DNA of 64,000 nt from Flexivirga endophytica (GCF_014640635.1 NZ_BMHI01000001.1:744001-808000), one strand, 5' to 3'. Shown: positions 24,834 to 34,477, numbered from the stretch's first letter. Notes: a model not told the origin generated them from the sequence alone. Numbers and translations: made by a program.

Positions 24834-26735
24834 TCAGTCGCCGGTCATGCTGAAGTCGAGGTGCGCCGGCACGGGGGAGTCGGGCCGGACCTGACGCCAC
24901 AGGTCGCCGATGGCGCGGTCGCCCTCTGCGAGGTCCGGCACCTCCAGGTCGATGAGTTGCTCGGCCGCCTCGGCGTCCCGACCCACCTCGTGCAGTGCTC
25001 GCGCGCGCAGTAGCCGAGTGCGCCCGTGGTCGCGCAGCCCCGACGCCGCGGAGTCGATGACCTCGAGTGCGTCAGTTGCCCGGTGTGCCTCGAGCAACAG
25101 CTCCACCTGCTCGGTCAGCAGCCCGCGCGTGGACGGATCCAACTCTCGCGCTTGCGAATACAGCCGCGCGGCCTCGTCAAGGTCGTCGGTCAGCACGGCG
25201 AGGCCACGCAGCGCGACTGCCGTCGGGTGCAGGTCGATGCTCGTCCGGTAATGCTCGCGGGCGCGCGCCGTGTCACCGGCGAGGTGCGCGCCGACACCCA
25301 GCGCGTAGGACCGCCACCAGCCGACCGGGGCGTGCTCGACGGCCTGTTGCCAGCGGCACGAGATCAGCGGCAGGAGTGGCTCGTCCACCGACTCGCCGGC
25401 GAGTAGCCCGGCGGCCGCGCGGCTGTCATCCTCGACCACCGGGAAGCGGACTCCGTCGGGCGAAGACTGTCCGCGGAGTGCCAATTCGACCTGGCCCCAA
25501 CCAGATCCGGTGTGAAGTCCGGTCTTCGGAGTCTGACCGGCGTAGTCCGCGAGCCAGCGCCGGTGCCAGGCGTCGAGGGCGTCGATTGGAGCCACGTCCG
25601 CGACTGCCGCGGCCGCTGCCGATGCCGCTTCGGCGAAGTCCCCTGCGACGACACGCGGTTCGAGGGTCGTCGCGCCGAACGACTCCGTCCACGACCGCTC
25701 GCTCGATCCCTCGATGAGGTCGTGCTCCAGTTGGGTCGCGCAGACACCGGCCTGGATCTCGGCATACGGCTGATCGTCGACCAGCCAGCGCTGCCACCTA
25801 CGGCCACCGGCAGCGTTGCCCCAGAGGAAGAGCTTGCGTCCACGCAGCTCGTCCGTGGAGGTCTGCGCGAAACCGGCACCGTCCGGCTCGACCGCGGTGA
25901 TGGATCGCCCGGTCTGCTCGGCCACTTCGAAGAAGTAGTCGGCCGACGCCGCCGATGCCACCGGATAACTGATGTCGGTCGGGCCGTCGGGTTGGGGGAC
26001 CGGCACGAGGTCGAGGGATCCGGAGTAGCTGGTCCGCCACGCGTGCGTGGCCGGGGTCAGCACGCGCGTCTGCTCGGTCTCCGGGACAGCGATGTTGGTC
26101 CAGTAATAGAGGGGTTTGGCCTCGGCATCGGGGTTGATGACTCGTGTCGACGCCAACAGCCGATCGCCGCCGAGCGCAAGGTCGACGGTCAGGATGAGGT
26201 CGCGGGTGCGCTCCCACTCCCACAGTCGCACCGCCTGCCCTGTCGGCGAGTCGACGATCGCCGCATGCATCGGCCGGCAGGTGGTGGTGGCGTGACCGGT
26301 CGTGCCGAGGTTCCACTCGATGCCGCCGGCGAACCACGCGTCGGTGAGGGCGAAGCCGGCGAAGCGGAGCCGCTCGGGTGTCAGCAGTAGTTCGCGGTCG
26401 GCGCCCAGATCGCGTAACGACCAGACGCGCCCGCCCAGGCCGGGCAGCACCGTCGCGCGCACGATGCCGTTGTCGAGGGTGATGGCGGGCAGGTCGAGCT
26501 GATGATCTCCGCGGTCGTAGTCGCTCTGCACGCCATACGGGAGGGGAGTGTGCAGGTGGCCGCGCTCGACCCGTTCGCGCATCGCGGTCGGAGCGTCCGG
26601 ACTCAGCGATGTCGTCGTCATCGCGCGCACCGGCCGGTACGCCGGCAGTGGACTGGTCCCGCCCAAAGTCGCGCCGCGGACGGCGAGGCGAGTGGTTTGC
26701 ACTCGGGTTACTGCGGCAGAGTCGGTGGTATGCAT
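24834..26735 (-). CDS. DUF5107 domain protein with C-terminal TPR-like repeats
   Basis: 633 aa. The N-terminal half (about 60-330) looks like a DUF5107 or galactose-mutarotase-like beta-sandwich: ITLDNGIVRATVLPGLGGRVWSL, an FAGGIEWN motif, and YYWTNIAVPE. The C-terminal third is helical, with repeated tetratricopeptide-like segments (YALGVGAHLAGDTARAREHY, LDEAARLYSQARELDP, GRDAEAAEQL). Related proteins often neighbour sugar ABC transporters and are thought to handle glycans, but no enzyme activity is established. No signal peptide, so it is cytoplasmic. It is divergent from the ngcEFG-like importer and convergent with trmD, whose stop is only 2 bases away. Confidence 0.75.
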   Translation of the reverse strand: MHTTDSAAVTRVQTTRLAVRGATLGGTSPLPAYRPVRAMTTTSLSPDAPTAMRERVERGHLHTPLPYGVQSDYDRGDHQLDLPAITLDNGIVRATVLPGLGGRVWSLRDLGADRELLLTPERLRFAGFALTDAWFAGGIEWNLGTTGHATTTCRPMHAAIVDSPTGQAVRLWEWERTRDLILTVDLALGGDRLLASTRVINPDAEAKPLYYWTNIAVPETEQTRVLTPATHAWRTSYSGSLDLVPVPQPDGPTDISYPVASAASADYFFEVAEQTGRSITAVEPDGAGFAQTSTDELRGRKLFLWGNAAGGRRWQRWLVDDQPYAEIQAGVCATQLEHDLIEGSSERSWTESFGATTLEPRVVAGDFAEAASAAAAAVADVAPIDALDAWHRRWLADYAGQTPKTGLHTGSGWGQVELALRGQSSPDGVRFPVVEDDSRAAAGLLAGESVDEPLLPLISCRWQQAVEHAPVGWWRSYALGVGAHLAGDTARAREHYRTSIDLHPTAVALRGLAVLTDDLDEAARLYSQARELDPSTRGLLTEQVELLLEAHRATDALEVIDSAASGLRDHGRTRLLRARALHEVGRDAEAAEQLIDLEVPDLAEGDRAIGDLWRQVRPDSPVPAHLDFSMTGD

Positions 26736-26946
26736 CAGGCCTCGCGTGGTCGCGGTGATGAAGTGGATGGGTCACAGTCCTGCTCAGCAGGTCGCTGTTG
26801 CGGATCTGTGATCGTTTATGCGCCGAATCCGGCACATACTGACAAAACTAATCATATTCTTTGGGGCGTACAGTCACCGGCTTCCCCGTGGAGTCGATCC
26901 ATTCCTGGCTGTGCCTTGGCTAGTAACAACTGGAGGTAACGCGGCC

Positions 26947-28374
26947 ATGACTCACATCGACTCCACGCTCAACAGGCGGACCGTCGTGCGCACTGCGCTG
27001 GCAGCCGGTCTGGCGCTGCCGGTCGGGGGCGCGCTCGCGTCCTGCGCCGGTGGTGGCAGCAGCGGCACCGGCAGCGGCGGCGGCAAGAAGTCCGCCACCG
27101 GCAAGACATCCGCCGACAACCCGTTCGGTATGGCGGCCAAGAGCAAGGTCGACGCCGTGATCTTCAACGGTGGTTACGGCACGGACTACGTGACGTTCGC
27201 CGGGAAGGTCGTCGAGAAGAAGCACCCCGGCAGCACCGTGAAGGTGTCGCCGTCGACGCAGATCGCGCAGCAGTTGCAGCCGCGCTTCGTCAGCGGCAAC
27301 CCGCCGGACCTGGTCGACGACTCCGGCGCGCAGGCCATCGGCGTCAACACGATCGCTCCGAAACTGGAGGACCTCGCGCCCGTCCTGGAGGCCAACAACC
27401 TCGAGGGCAAGAAGATCGCCGACACGCTCTACCCGGGTGTCAAGGAACGCGGTCTGATCGGCGACAAGATGCTCGTCCTCAACTACGTGATGACGATCTA
27501 CGGTCTCTGGTACTCCGCGAGCCTCTTCGAGGAGAACGGCTGGACGGCGCCCAAGACCTGGGACGACCTGCTCGACCTGGGTGCCAAGGCGAAGACCAAG
27601 AAGAAGTACCTCTTCGCCTGGGGCAAGGAAGCCGCCACCTACTACCAGACGCTGGTCATGGACTCGGCGATCAAGGAGGGCGGCGACGAGGTACGGCTCG
27701 CGCTGGAGAACCTCAAGCCGAAGGCCTGGTCGCAGAAGCCGGTCCAGGACGTGCTGGCCAAGCTGGAGAAGATCGTGAAGTCCGGTTACATGAAGCCGGG
27801 CGGTGCGGGCACCCAGTTCACCCAGGCGCAGGCCCAGTGGAGCAAGGACCAGTCGGCGATCCTCTACCCGTCCGGATCCTGGATCGAGAACGAAATGAAG
27901 TCCCAGACCAAGAAGGGCTTCAAGATGACCGGCATCCCGGAGCCGACGCTGACGTCGTCCAGCAAGATGCCGTTCGACGCGCTCAACGCGGCGCCGGGTG
28001 AGCAGTTCATCGTGCCGTCGCAGGGCAAGAACGTTGCCGGTGGCAAGGAGTTGCTGCGCGCCATGCTGTCCAAGGAGGCCGCGACCAACTTCGCCAAGAC
28101 GAAGCTGGCACCGACCGTCGTCAAGGACACCGTGCCCGAGGGCGGATTCGGTTCGACCGCATTGCAGTCGCAGATCAAGATGCTGGACGCGGCCGGTGAC
28201 AAGGTCTTCAACATCCGCTTCGTCGACCTCTACGGCACCAACCCGGACATGCTGGTCCCCTGGAACAGCTTCCTGTCCGGCAAGCTGGACGCCAAGGGTC
28301 TGACCAAGGCGCTGCAGCAGATCACCGACAAGGTCGCCAATGACTCGTCGGTGAAGAAAGTCGAGATCAAGTGA
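26947..28374 (+). CDS. ngcE: NgcE-like sugar ABC transporter substrate-binding lipoprotein
   Basis: 475 aa. ATG 26947 is preceded by GGAGGT; the longer frame upstream is rejected. The signal has twin arginines (NRRTVVRTALAAG, residues 9-21) and the lipobox LASC ending at Cys33, then a Gly/Ser linker. The mature protein matches what I recall of the NgcE N-acetylglucosamine/diacetylchitobiose-binding family: FNGGYGTDY near 65, LQPRFVSGNPPDLVDDSGA near 105, YGLWYSASLFEENGW near 180 and GSWIENE near 308. First gene of a three-gene operon with two permeases. With the amino-sugar catabolic island 4 kb away, an N-acetylhexosamine or its oligomer is a reasonable ligand. Confidence 0.85.
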   Translation: MTHIDSTLNRRTVVRTALAAGLALPVGGALASCAGGGSSGTGSGGGKKSATGKTSADNPFGMAAKSKVDAVIFNGGYGTDYVTFAGKVVEKKHPGSTVKVSPSTQIAQQLQPRFVSGNPPDLVDDSGAQAIGVNTIAPKLEDLAPVLEANNLEGKKIADTLYPGVKERGLIGDKMLVLNYVMTIYGLWYSASLFEENGWTAPKTWDDLLDLGAKAKTKKKYLFAWGKEAATYYQTLVMDSAIKEGGDEVRLALENLKPKAWSQKPVQDVLAKLEKIVKSGYMKPGGAGTQFTQAQAQWSKDQSAILYPSGSWIENEMKSQTKKGFKMTGIPEPTLTSSSKMPFDALNAAPGEQFIVPSQGKNVAGGKELLRAMLSKEAATNFAKTKLAPTVVKDTVPEGGFGSTALQSQIKMLDAAGDKVFNIRFVDLYGTNPDMLVPWNSFLSGKLDAKGLTKALQQITDKVANDSSVKKVEIK

Positions 28375-29354
28375 CCGGAGTCCCGGTCGCAGCGCCTGCC
28401 GCCACCCCTCGGGGTGGCGGCAGGCGTACGCGTCCGTCGCGCATCGGCTTCCTGCTGGTGACCATCGGGTTGCCGCTGGTGCTCTACGTCGGTCTGGTCA
28501 TCTGGCCGTTCATCCAGGCGATCTACTACTCGCTGACCGACTGGGGCGGCTTCTCCAACACGATGAACTTCATCGGGCTGGACAACTATCGCGAGATCTT
28601 CTCCGACGACATCTTCATGAAGGCGTTGCGCAACAACGTCATTCTCGCGATCTTCGTGCCACTGATCACCGTGATCCTCAGCTTCCTGCTGGCCACGATG
28701 CTGACCGTCGGTGGCTCGAGCACGGGCGCGGTGCGCGGGCTGAAAGCGTCCTCGCTCTATCGGATCGTGTCGTTCTTCCCCTACACGATCCCCGCGATCG
28801 TCATCGGCGTCATCTGGTCACAGATCTACGACCCGTCCAAGGGCATGCTGAACGGTGTGCTGGAGCACCTGCCGTTCGGCATCGGCGAAAACTTCCATTC
28901 GTTCGCCTGGCTAGGTGACGCGACCACGGCGCTGCCCGCGTCGGTCTTCGTAATCATCTGGGGCTTCGTCGGCTTCTACATGGTGCTGTTCGTTGCGGCC
29001 ATCAAGGGCATCCCGTCCGAGTTGTATGACGCCGCACGCATCGACGGAGCCGGACGCGTGCGGACCATGCTGTCGGTCACGCTGCCCATGGTCCGCGAGA
29101 CCGTGCAGACGGCATACATCTATCTGGGTGTGGTGGCTTTGGACGCGTTCGTCTACATGGCGGCGTTGAACCCCACCGGTGGCCCGGACAACTCAACACT
29201 CGTGATGTCGCAGGACCTGTTCAAGACCGCCTTCACGCAGAACCACTTCGGCCGCGCGAGCGCGATGGGTGTCGTCCTCGCAGCAGTGACGCTGGCCTTC
29301 GCAGGTCTGGTCTTCGCGGTGAACCGGCTGACCGGTGGGAAGGACGTGAAATGA
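28371..29354 (+). CDS. ngcF: sugar ABC transporter permease, MalF type
   Basis: 327 aa with about six membrane helices. GTG 28371 overlaps the binding-protein stop by 4 bases. The first helix is IGFLLVTIGLPLVLYVGLVIWPFI; the cytoplasmic coupling loop ELYDAARIDGAGRVRTMLSVTLP around residues 218-240 is the EAA motif that docks the ATPase. No ATP-binding subunit is encoded nearby, so a shared MsiK-type ATPase elsewhere is likely, as is usual for such importers in actinobacteria (family knowledge). Confidence 0.88.
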   Translation: MTGVPVAAPAATPRGGGRRTRPSRIGFLLVTIGLPLVLYVGLVIWPFIQAIYYSLTDWGGFSNTMNFIGLDNYREIFSDDIFMKALRNNVILAIFVPLITVILSFLLATMLTVGGSSTGAVRGLKASSLYRIVSFFPYTIPAIVIGVIWSQIYDPSKGMLNGVLEHLPFGIGENFHSFAWLGDATTALPASVFVIIWGFVGFYMVLFVAAIKGIPSELYDAARIDGAGRVRTMLSVTLPMVRETVQTAYIYLGVVALDAFVYMAALNPTGGPDNSTLVMSQDLFKTAFTQNHFGRASAMGVVLAAVTLAFAGLVFAVNRLTGGKDVK

Positions 29355-30295
29355 GCTCCAACATCAGCTTGAGCAAGTCCGGCGACTCGCCGGTCGAACC
29401 GCCGGCCGACACAGCAGGGGCCTCGCCGGCCGCGCCCAACCCTCCCGCCAAGCGGGGGCGCGGCGAGCTCGGCATCGTCATCGGCTCACACGTCGTGCTG
29501 GTCTTCTGGACACTGGTCGTGGTCCTGCCACTGATCTGGACGTTCTTCTCCGCGACCCGGTCGACCGGTGAGATCTTCTCCGGGCCCTGGGAGATGCCGC
29601 ACGACGTGTGGGGCAATATCAGCGACAACTTCTCGTCGGCCTGGAACGACTCCGGGCTCGGGCGCGCGCTGCTCAACACGGTCGTCGTCGTCACCATCGC
29701 GCTCGTCCTGGTGATGGCACTCGGTTCGATGTGTGCCTACTCGCTGGCACGTTTCCCGTTCCGCGGCAGTCGCTTCGTCTACTACCTGATCCTGGCGGGC
29801 AACACGTTCCCGATCTTCCTGGCGATCGTGCCGCTGTTCTTCGTGCTGAAGAACATCGGTCTGCTCAACACCATGCCGGGCCTGATCCTGACGTATGTCG
29901 CCTTCGCCTTCCCCTTCACCGTGTTCTTCCTCTTCCCGTTCTTCCGGGCACTGCCCGCGGAGATCGCCGAAGCGGCGGAGATGGACGGGGCCGGTGACTG
30001 GCGGACCTTCCTGCAGGTGATGTTGCCGATGGCCAAGCCGGGCATCGCGGCAGTGTCGATCTTCAACTTCCTCGGCCTGTGGAACCAGTTCCTGTTACCC
30101 GTGGCGTTGAACACCAACCAGAAGAACTACGTGCTGTCCCAGGCGATGGCCAACTTCGTCTCCTCGGCCGGTTATGAGGTCAACTACGGAGCGATGTTCG
30201 CCGGTGTGGTCATCACCGTCGTCCCGGTGCTTATCGCGTACGTCATGTTCCAGCGGCAGTTGCAGGGCTCGCTGTCGCAGGGCACGAGCAAGTAG
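29351..30295 (+). CDS. ngcG: sugar ABC transporter permease, MalG type
   Basis: 314 aa, second permease of the NgcEFG-like importer. ATG 29351 overlaps the previous stop (ATGA). A proline/alanine-rich cytoplasmic N-terminus of about 40 residues precedes six helices; the EAA loop is [23 protein letters not shown] near residues 205-227. The gene ends 214 bases before rplS and no strong terminator hairpin is visible in between, so read-through towards the rplS promoter is possible. Confidence 0.88.
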   Translation: MSSNISLSKSGDSPVEPPADTAGASPAAPNPPAKRGRGELGIVIGSHVVLVFWTLVVVLPLIWTFFSATRSTGEIFSGPWEMPHDVWGNISDNFSSAWNDSGLGRALLNTVVVVTIALVLVMALGSMCAYSLARFPFRGSRFVYYLILAGNTFPIFLAIVPLFFVLKNIGLLNTMPGLILTYVAFAFPFTVFFLFPFFRALPAEIAEAAEMDGAGDWRTFLQVMLPMAKPGIAAVSIFNFLGLWNQFLLPVALNTNQKNYVLSQAMANFVSSAGYEVNYGAMFAGVVITVVPVLIAYVMFQRQLQGSLSQGTSK

Positions 30296-30330
30296 CAAGC
30301 AGCCCAGTTGCCGCGGGTGCGGCCGCCCGA

Positions 30331-30360
30331 TTTCACCTGGTGGCCGCACTCTGGCAGAAT
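30331..30360 (+). promoter_or_regulatory. rplS promoter candidate
   Basis: TTTCAC (30331-30336), an 18-base spacer, and CAGAAT (30355-30360) with TG extension. CTCTGGCAGAAT (30349-30360) is identical to the block before rpsP. The leader to the start codon is about 150 bases. Confidence 0.6.
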
Positions 30361-30509
30361 CACGAGAGCGCCTGACCGGACCCGGCCCCCGCCGCAGGGG
30401 GAGTGCAACGGTGGATCCCCACCCGAGCATGTGGCTTCACACTCCGGTAGCGCACCCGATCACGTTCACAACGGCGACGACCTGCGGCGTCCCAAGGAAG
30501 AAGCACGTC

Positions 30510-30872
30510 ATGCAGAAGTTCGATGAGCTCGACGCCGCGCACCTGCGCAGCGACATCCCGGCGTTCCGCGCCGGTGACACCGTCAAGGTGCACGTCAAGG
30601 TCGTTGAAGGCACCCGCTCTCGTGTCCAGGTGTTCCAGGGCGTCGTGATCCGTCGCCACGGTGGCGGCATCGGCGAGACCTTCACCGTGCGCAAGGTCAG
30701 CTTCGGCTGCGGTGTGGAGCGGACCTTCCCGGTGCACACCCCGGTGATCGACAAGATCGAGATCGCGTCCCGCGGTGACGTCCGTCGCGCCAAGCTCTAC
30801 TACCTGCGCGACCTGCGCGGCAAGGCCGCCAAGATCAAGGAGAAGCGCGAGACTCCGGCCAAGCAGGCCTGA
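30510..30872 (+). CDS. rplS: 50S ribosomal protein L19 (bL19)
   Basis: 120 aa, normal for bL19, which lies at the 30S-50S interface. Conserved stretches: [16 protein letters not shown] near 20, [23 protein letters not shown], and [15 protein letters not shown] at the end. ATG 30510 follows AAGGAAG. A long frame upstream is not used. Starts the rplS-lepB-rnhB run, though a hairpin just inside lepB1 may end its transcript. Confidence 0.97.
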   Translation: MQKFDELDAAHLRSDIPAFRAGDTVKVHVKVVEGTRSRVQVFQGVVIRRHGGGIGETFTVRKVSFGCGVERTFPVHTPVIDKIEIASRGDVRRAKLYYLRDLRGKAAKIKEKRETPAKQA

Positions 30873-30888
30873 GTCACCTCCTGCCCAC

Positions 30889-31596
30889 ATGACCGAAGGC
30901 GTGGAGTCCTCTGCCGAGGACGCCACGCCTTCGGCGTCCCCAGAGGCATCCGCTGCGCGCGCCGCGGACCCGGACCAGCGGGTGCGGTGGCCGCGCCGCC
31001 GTCGGTGGCTGGTCGGTGGGCTCGCCGTCCTGGCGGTGCTCGTGCTGGTGCACGGCCTGTTGCTCGAGACGTTCACCGTCCCCTCGGGGTCGATGCAGCC
31101 CACGCTGTGGTCCGGAGACCGGATCATGGTCGGCAAGTTGCACGCCCATGACGTCCGCCGCAACGAGGTCGTCGTCTTCGACGGCACGCAGGTGTTCGCG
31201 CATCCGGACCAGGCGCCACCATCGGGGATCTCCGGGTTCCTGCACACGGTGGGCGATGCCGTCGGCATACATTTCGGTGAGGTGCTCTACGTCAAGCGGG
31301 TGATCGGGGTTCCCGGCGACACTGTCGCGGTCGGACATGACGGCCGGCTGCGGATCAACGGCACCATCCGCAAGGAGCCATACCTGGTGCGCGGTATGTC
31401 GGCCAGCACGGTGCCCTTCGTCGTGCGCGTGCCGGCGGGACACGTCTTCGTCATGGGCGACAACCGGGTCGCCTCGGACGACTCCCGATCCCACCTGGGT
31501 GATCCCGGTGGCGGGATGGTCCCGATCGACGACATCGTGGGAAAGGTGACGTTGCGCTACTGGCCGATAGGTTCGTGGGGGAGACTCCGTACGTGA
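30889..31596 (+). CDS. lepB: signal peptidase I, first of three
   Basis: 235-residue membrane protease that removes signal peptides. An acidic N-terminus is followed by RRRR and one membrane helix (LVGGLAVLAVLVLVHGLLL, near residues 43-61). The catalytic Ser is in VPSGSMQPTL near 70, the catalytic Lys in VLYVKRVIGVPGD near 136, and box E GDNRVASDDSRS near 192. ATG 30889 has no Shine-Dalgarno, and codons 3-15 coincide with a strong hairpin, so translation may start further in. Overlaps the next lepB by 4 bases. Confidence 0.88.
   Translation: MTEGVESSAEDATPSASPEASAARAADPDQRVRWPRRRRWLVGGLAVLAVLVLVHGLLLETFTVPSGSMQPTLWSGDRIMVGKLHAHDVRRNEVVVFDGTQVFAHPDQAPPSGISGFLHTVGDAVGIHFGEVLYVKRVIGVPGDTVAVGHDGRLRINGTIRKEPYLVRGMSASTVPFVVRVPAGHVFVMGDNRVASDDSRSHLGDPGGGMVPIDDIVGKVTLRYWPIGSWGRLRT
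30894..30933 (+). terminator. rplS terminator-like hairpin inside the lepB1 reading frame
   Basis: CGAAGGCGTGG (30894-30904) pairs with CCACGCCTTCG (30923-30933), and GTCCTC with GAGGAC inside, leaving a 4-base loop (TGCC) and one mismatch. It begins 22 bases after the rplS stop and 5 bases after the A of the lepB1 ATG. Confidence 0.7.
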
Positions 31597-32510
31597 CCGA
31601 GCATCGATATCGGCTTCCGACCGTGGACCGCGCATCGCGCAGAGCGGACCGGGACGCTGGCGCCGACCGTGCGGGGGACCGCGCCGGCCGGCGGGTCGCG
31701 CACGGCGGCACACCGGATGCCATTCGCCTGCCGCGGGTGCCGCAGCGACCGGTGGACCGCACCGCCGTGCTGCACCGGTCCGACATACCACTCGGCGAAC
31801 GATCAGCAGCCCGCGAGGCGCAGCGCGAGGAACGCAACGGGCAACACGGATTCTCCCGCCTGCTGCGGGAACTCGCGATCGTCGTCGTGGTGGCGCTGGT
31901 TTTGTCGCTGGGCATCAAGACGTTCGTCGCACAGTCGTTCTGGATCCCGTCGGGGTCCATGGAGAACGCTCTCGTCCCCGGTGACCGTGTCGTGGTCTCC
32001 AAGTTCACGCCGGGGCCGATCTCGTTGAAACGTGGGGACGTCGTGGTGTTCCACGACCCCGGACACTGGCTCGACATACCGCACAAGAAGCGCAGCGGTA
32101 TCAACGGTGCACTGGTCTCCGGGCTGCAGTTCGTCGGCCTCTATCCCTCGGGTGACAACGACCTGATCAAGCGGGTCATCGGGCTGCCGGGCGACCACGT
32201 GAAGTGCTGTAACACGCGGGGACAGATCGTGGTCAACGGTGTCGGCCTCTCGGAGCCCTATATTTACCCCGGCGGCGGCACCGACCAGAAGAAGTTCTCG
32301 GTGACCGTCCCGTCCGGCCGAGTGTGGGTCATGGGGGACAACAGAGGTGACTCCGCCGACTCACGCTTCCACGACGACGGCAGCGGTCGCACCGGTTCGG
32401 TGCCCGAGTCCGACATCATCGGCCGGGCAGTCATGATTGTCTGGCCGGTGGACCGCATGAGCTGGCTCAGCAACTACTCCTCGACGTTCGACAAGGTGCC
32501 CCAACCATGA
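31593..32510 (+). CDS. lepB: signal peptidase I, second of three
   Basis: 305 aa from GTG 31593, which overlaps the previous stop (GTGA); a GTG at 31575 would add 6 residues. A long Arg/Ala/Asp-rich cytoplasmic segment (about 90 residues) precedes the membrane helix ELAIVVVVALVLSLGIKTFV. Catalytic Ser lies in IPSGSMENAL near 128 and Lys in LIKRVIGLPGD near 192. A Cys-Cys pair follows (HVKCCNTRG), also present in the third paralogue, in a position where the first has none. Box E is GDNRGDSADSRFH. Confidence 0.9.
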   Translation: MTEHRYRLPTVDRASRRADRDAGADRAGDRAGRRVAHGGTPDAIRLPRVPQRPVDRTAVLHRSDIPLGERSAAREAQREERNGQHGFSRLLRELAIVVVVALVLSLGIKTFVAQSFWIPSGSMENALVPGDRVVVSKFTPGPISLKRGDVVVFHDPGHWLDIPHKKRSGINGALVSGLQFVGLYPSGDNDLIKRVIGLPGDHVKCCNTRGQIVVNGVGLSEPYIYPGGGTDQKKFSVTVPSGRVWVMGDNRGDSADSRFHDDGSGRTGSVPESDIIGRAVMIVWPVDRMSWLSNYSSTFDKVPQP

Positions 32511-33349
32511 GTCAAGACCGGGACGAGGCTACGGCCGGTCCATCATCCGCCGAACCCGCACGGGACGGCGCTGACGCGACCGGTCCCGGTCCATCGGGTG
32601 ACAGCTCCGGCCGTTCGTCCGGTGATGACGGTGCGTTGCCTCCAGGCGCCATACCGGAGGACTCGCAACCGCCCCGCAGCAAGTCACGGTGGGCGTTCGC
32701 CCGCGAGCTGACCGTGATCGTGGTGATCGCGCTGGTGCTCAGCTTCCTGGTCAAGACCTTCCTGGCGCAGCCCTTCTACATCCCGTCCGCGTCGATGGAG
32801 AGCACTCTCGACATCGGTGACCGCATCATCGTCAGCAAGTTCACGCCGCAGCACTCGCCGCTGCACCGCGGCGACATCATCGTCTTCGAGGACCCGAAGT
32901 CGTGGGGTTCGCAGCCGTCCCATCCGTCGGCACTGAAGCGCGTGGTCAAGGACAGCCTGGTTTTCGTGGGCATCCTGCCCGGCGGCGGCGACCACGTCGT
33001 CAAGCGGATCATCGGTATGCCGGGTGACCACGTGAAGTGCTGCACCAAGGGCGGCAAGCTGACTGTCAACGGTGTGCCGATCACGGAGCCCTACATCAAC
33101 AAGGGCAGCGTCCCCAGCACGATGCCCTTCAACATCACCGTGCCGAAGGACAAGGTGTGGGTGATGGGAGACAACCGCAACGATTCGGCCGACTCGCGGC
33201 TGCACGACGGCACCAGCAACGGCAAGCTCGGATCCGTGCCGATGGCCGACGTCACCGGACAGGTGGTGGCGATAGCGTGGCCGATCAGCCGCATCCACGC
33301 CCTGAAGGACTACAGCAACGTGTTCGCGAAGGTGCCCGACCCGAAGTGA
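32507..33349 (+). CDS. lepB: signal peptidase I, third of three
   Basis: 280 aa, ATG 32507 overlapping the second lepB (ATGA). The N-terminal 55 residues are disordered (Pro/Ser/Asp/Gly), then a membrane helix [20 protein letters not shown]. Catalytic Ser is in [10 protein letters not shown] near 100, Lys in [11 protein letters not shown] near 167, the Cys pair in HVKCCTKGG, and box [14 protein letters not shown] near 223. Closely similar to the second copy, so the pair probably arose by duplication; Streptomyces also carries clustered sip genes. Confidence 0.92.
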   Translation: MSQDRDEATAGPSSAEPARDGADATGPGPSGDSSGRSSGDDGALPPGAIPEDSQPPRSKSRWAFARELTVIVVIALVLSFLVKTFLAQPFYIPSASMESTLDIGDRIIVSKFTPQHSPLHRGDIIVFEDPKSWGSQPSHPSALKRVVKDSLVFVGILPGGGDHVVKRIIGMPGDHVKCCTKGGKLTVNGVPITEPYINKGSVPSTMPFNITVPKDKVWVMGDNRNDSADSRLHDGTSNGKLGSVPMADVTGQVVAIAWPISRIHALKDYSNVFAKVPDPK

Positions 33350-33357
33350 CCTCTCGC

Positions 33358-34113
33358 ATGACCTCCCGCACCGCCACGCCGTCTCGCAGCAGCAAGCCCA
33401 GCCTGCGGGTCGAGCGATCGCTGCAGCGTGACGGTTACCGGCTGATCGCCGGGATGGACGAGGTCGGGCGCGGTGCGCTCGCCGGGCCGGTGTCGGTCGG
33501 CGTGGTCGTCATCGACGAGCACACCCGGACGGTGCCGCAAGGCGTCAAGGACTCCAAGCTGTTGTCGCCGATGGCGCGGGAGCGGATGGTGCCCGCGGTC
33601 CGCCGGTGGGCCACCGACTACGCCGTCGGGCACGCCTCGGCGCAGGAGATCGACGACGTCGGCATCATGGCCGCGCTGCGGCTGGCAGGCACCCGGGCGC
33701 TCGCGGCGCTGAGCGTCATACCGGACCTGGTGGTGTTGGACGGCAACCACGACTGGCTGACCGACCCCGAGCGGGAGGGTCTGCTCGCGCTGCTGGACGA
33801 CCGCCCGCGGACGCCGCCGGTGACCACGCTGATCAAGGCCGACATGAAGTGTTCGTCAGTTGCGGCGGCGTCGGTGCTGGCAAAGGTGGAGCGCGACGCG
33901 ATGCTGGTGGGGTTCCATGACGACTTCCCGCACTACAACTGGGCGGGTAACAAGGGCTACTCCGCGCCCGATCACCTGGCCGCCCTGGAAGCACACGGAC
34001 CGTGCGAGCTGCACCGGCGTTCCTGGCGGCGATGCAACGGCGAGGTCGTCGCGCCGGAAGCAGCAGTGGCAGGTAGCGTGGAAGAAGTGTTGTCGGAGAA
34101 GGATCGGGTGTGA
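33358..34113 (+). CDS. rnhB: ribonuclease HII
   Basis: Removes ribonucleotides misincorporated in DNA. 251 aa from ATG 33358; GTG 33346 overlaps the lepB stop and would add 4 residues, matching the overlap habit of this operon. Catalytic acids are in [13 protein letters not shown] near 34-46, [10 protein letters not shown] near 125 and the [21 protein letters not shown] stretch (Asp near 161, final Asp near 179). The order lepB-rnhB-DUF2469 is standard in actinobacteria. Confidence 0.95.
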   Translation: MTSRTATPSRSSKPSLRVERSLQRDGYRLIAGMDEVGRGALAGPVSVGVVVIDEHTRTVPQGVKDSKLLSPMARERMVPAVRRWATDYAVGHASAQEIDDVGIMAALRLAGTRALAALSVIPDLVVLDGNHDWLTDPEREGLLALLDDRPRTPPVTTLIKADMKCSSVAAASVLAKVERDAMLVGFHDDFPHYNWAGNKGYSAPDHLAALEAHGPCELHRRSWRRCNGEVVAPEAAVAGSVEEVLSEKDRV

Positions 34114-34122
34114 GGCAGAAAT

Positions 34123-34428
34123 ATGAGTGCTGAGGACCTGGAGAAGTTCGAGACCGAGCAGGAGCTCTCTCTTTATCGCGAATACCGTGACGTGGTAGGT
34201 CTGTTCAGCCACGTCGTGGAGACCGAGCGCCGTTTCTACTTGTGCAACGACGTCGACCTGCAGGTGCGTGGCGAGGGCGCGGGCGTCTACTTCGACCTAC
34301 GGATGAACGACGCCTGGGTCTGGGACGTCTACCGCACCGCGCGGTTCGTCAAGAACGTCCGGGTGATCACCTTCAAGGACGTCAACGTCGAGGAGTTGCC
34401 GCCACGGGAGATCGAACTCCCTGAGTGA
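34123..34428 (+). CDS. DUF2469 family protein
   Basis: 101-residue acidic protein conserved in actinobacteria next to rnhB, function unknown. The sequence begins MSAEDLEKFETEQELSLYRE, with conserved FYLCNDVDLQVR and FDLRMNDAWVWDVYRTARFV. No membrane segment, signal or metal motif is visible. It starts 9 bases after the rnhB stop, so the two are co-transcribed. Confidence 0.93.
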   Translation: MSAEDLEKFETEQELSLYREYRDVVGLFSHVVETERRFYLCNDVDLQVRGEGAGVYFDLRMNDAWVWDVYRTARFVKNVRVITFKDVNVEELPPREIELPE

Positions 34429-34432
34429 CGCT

Positions 34433-34466
34433 GTGTGCTCCCCGCAGTGGTTGCCGGGGAGCACAC
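34433..34466. terminator. bidirectional terminator after DUF2469 gene
   Basis: Perfect 12-base arms GTGTGCTCCCCG (34433-34444) and CGGGGAGCACAC (34455-34466) around a 10-base loop, between DUF2469 (+) and the symporter (-). A GTATGGCG word follows at 34470. Confidence 0.9.
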
Positions 34467-34477
34467 GCCGTATGGCG

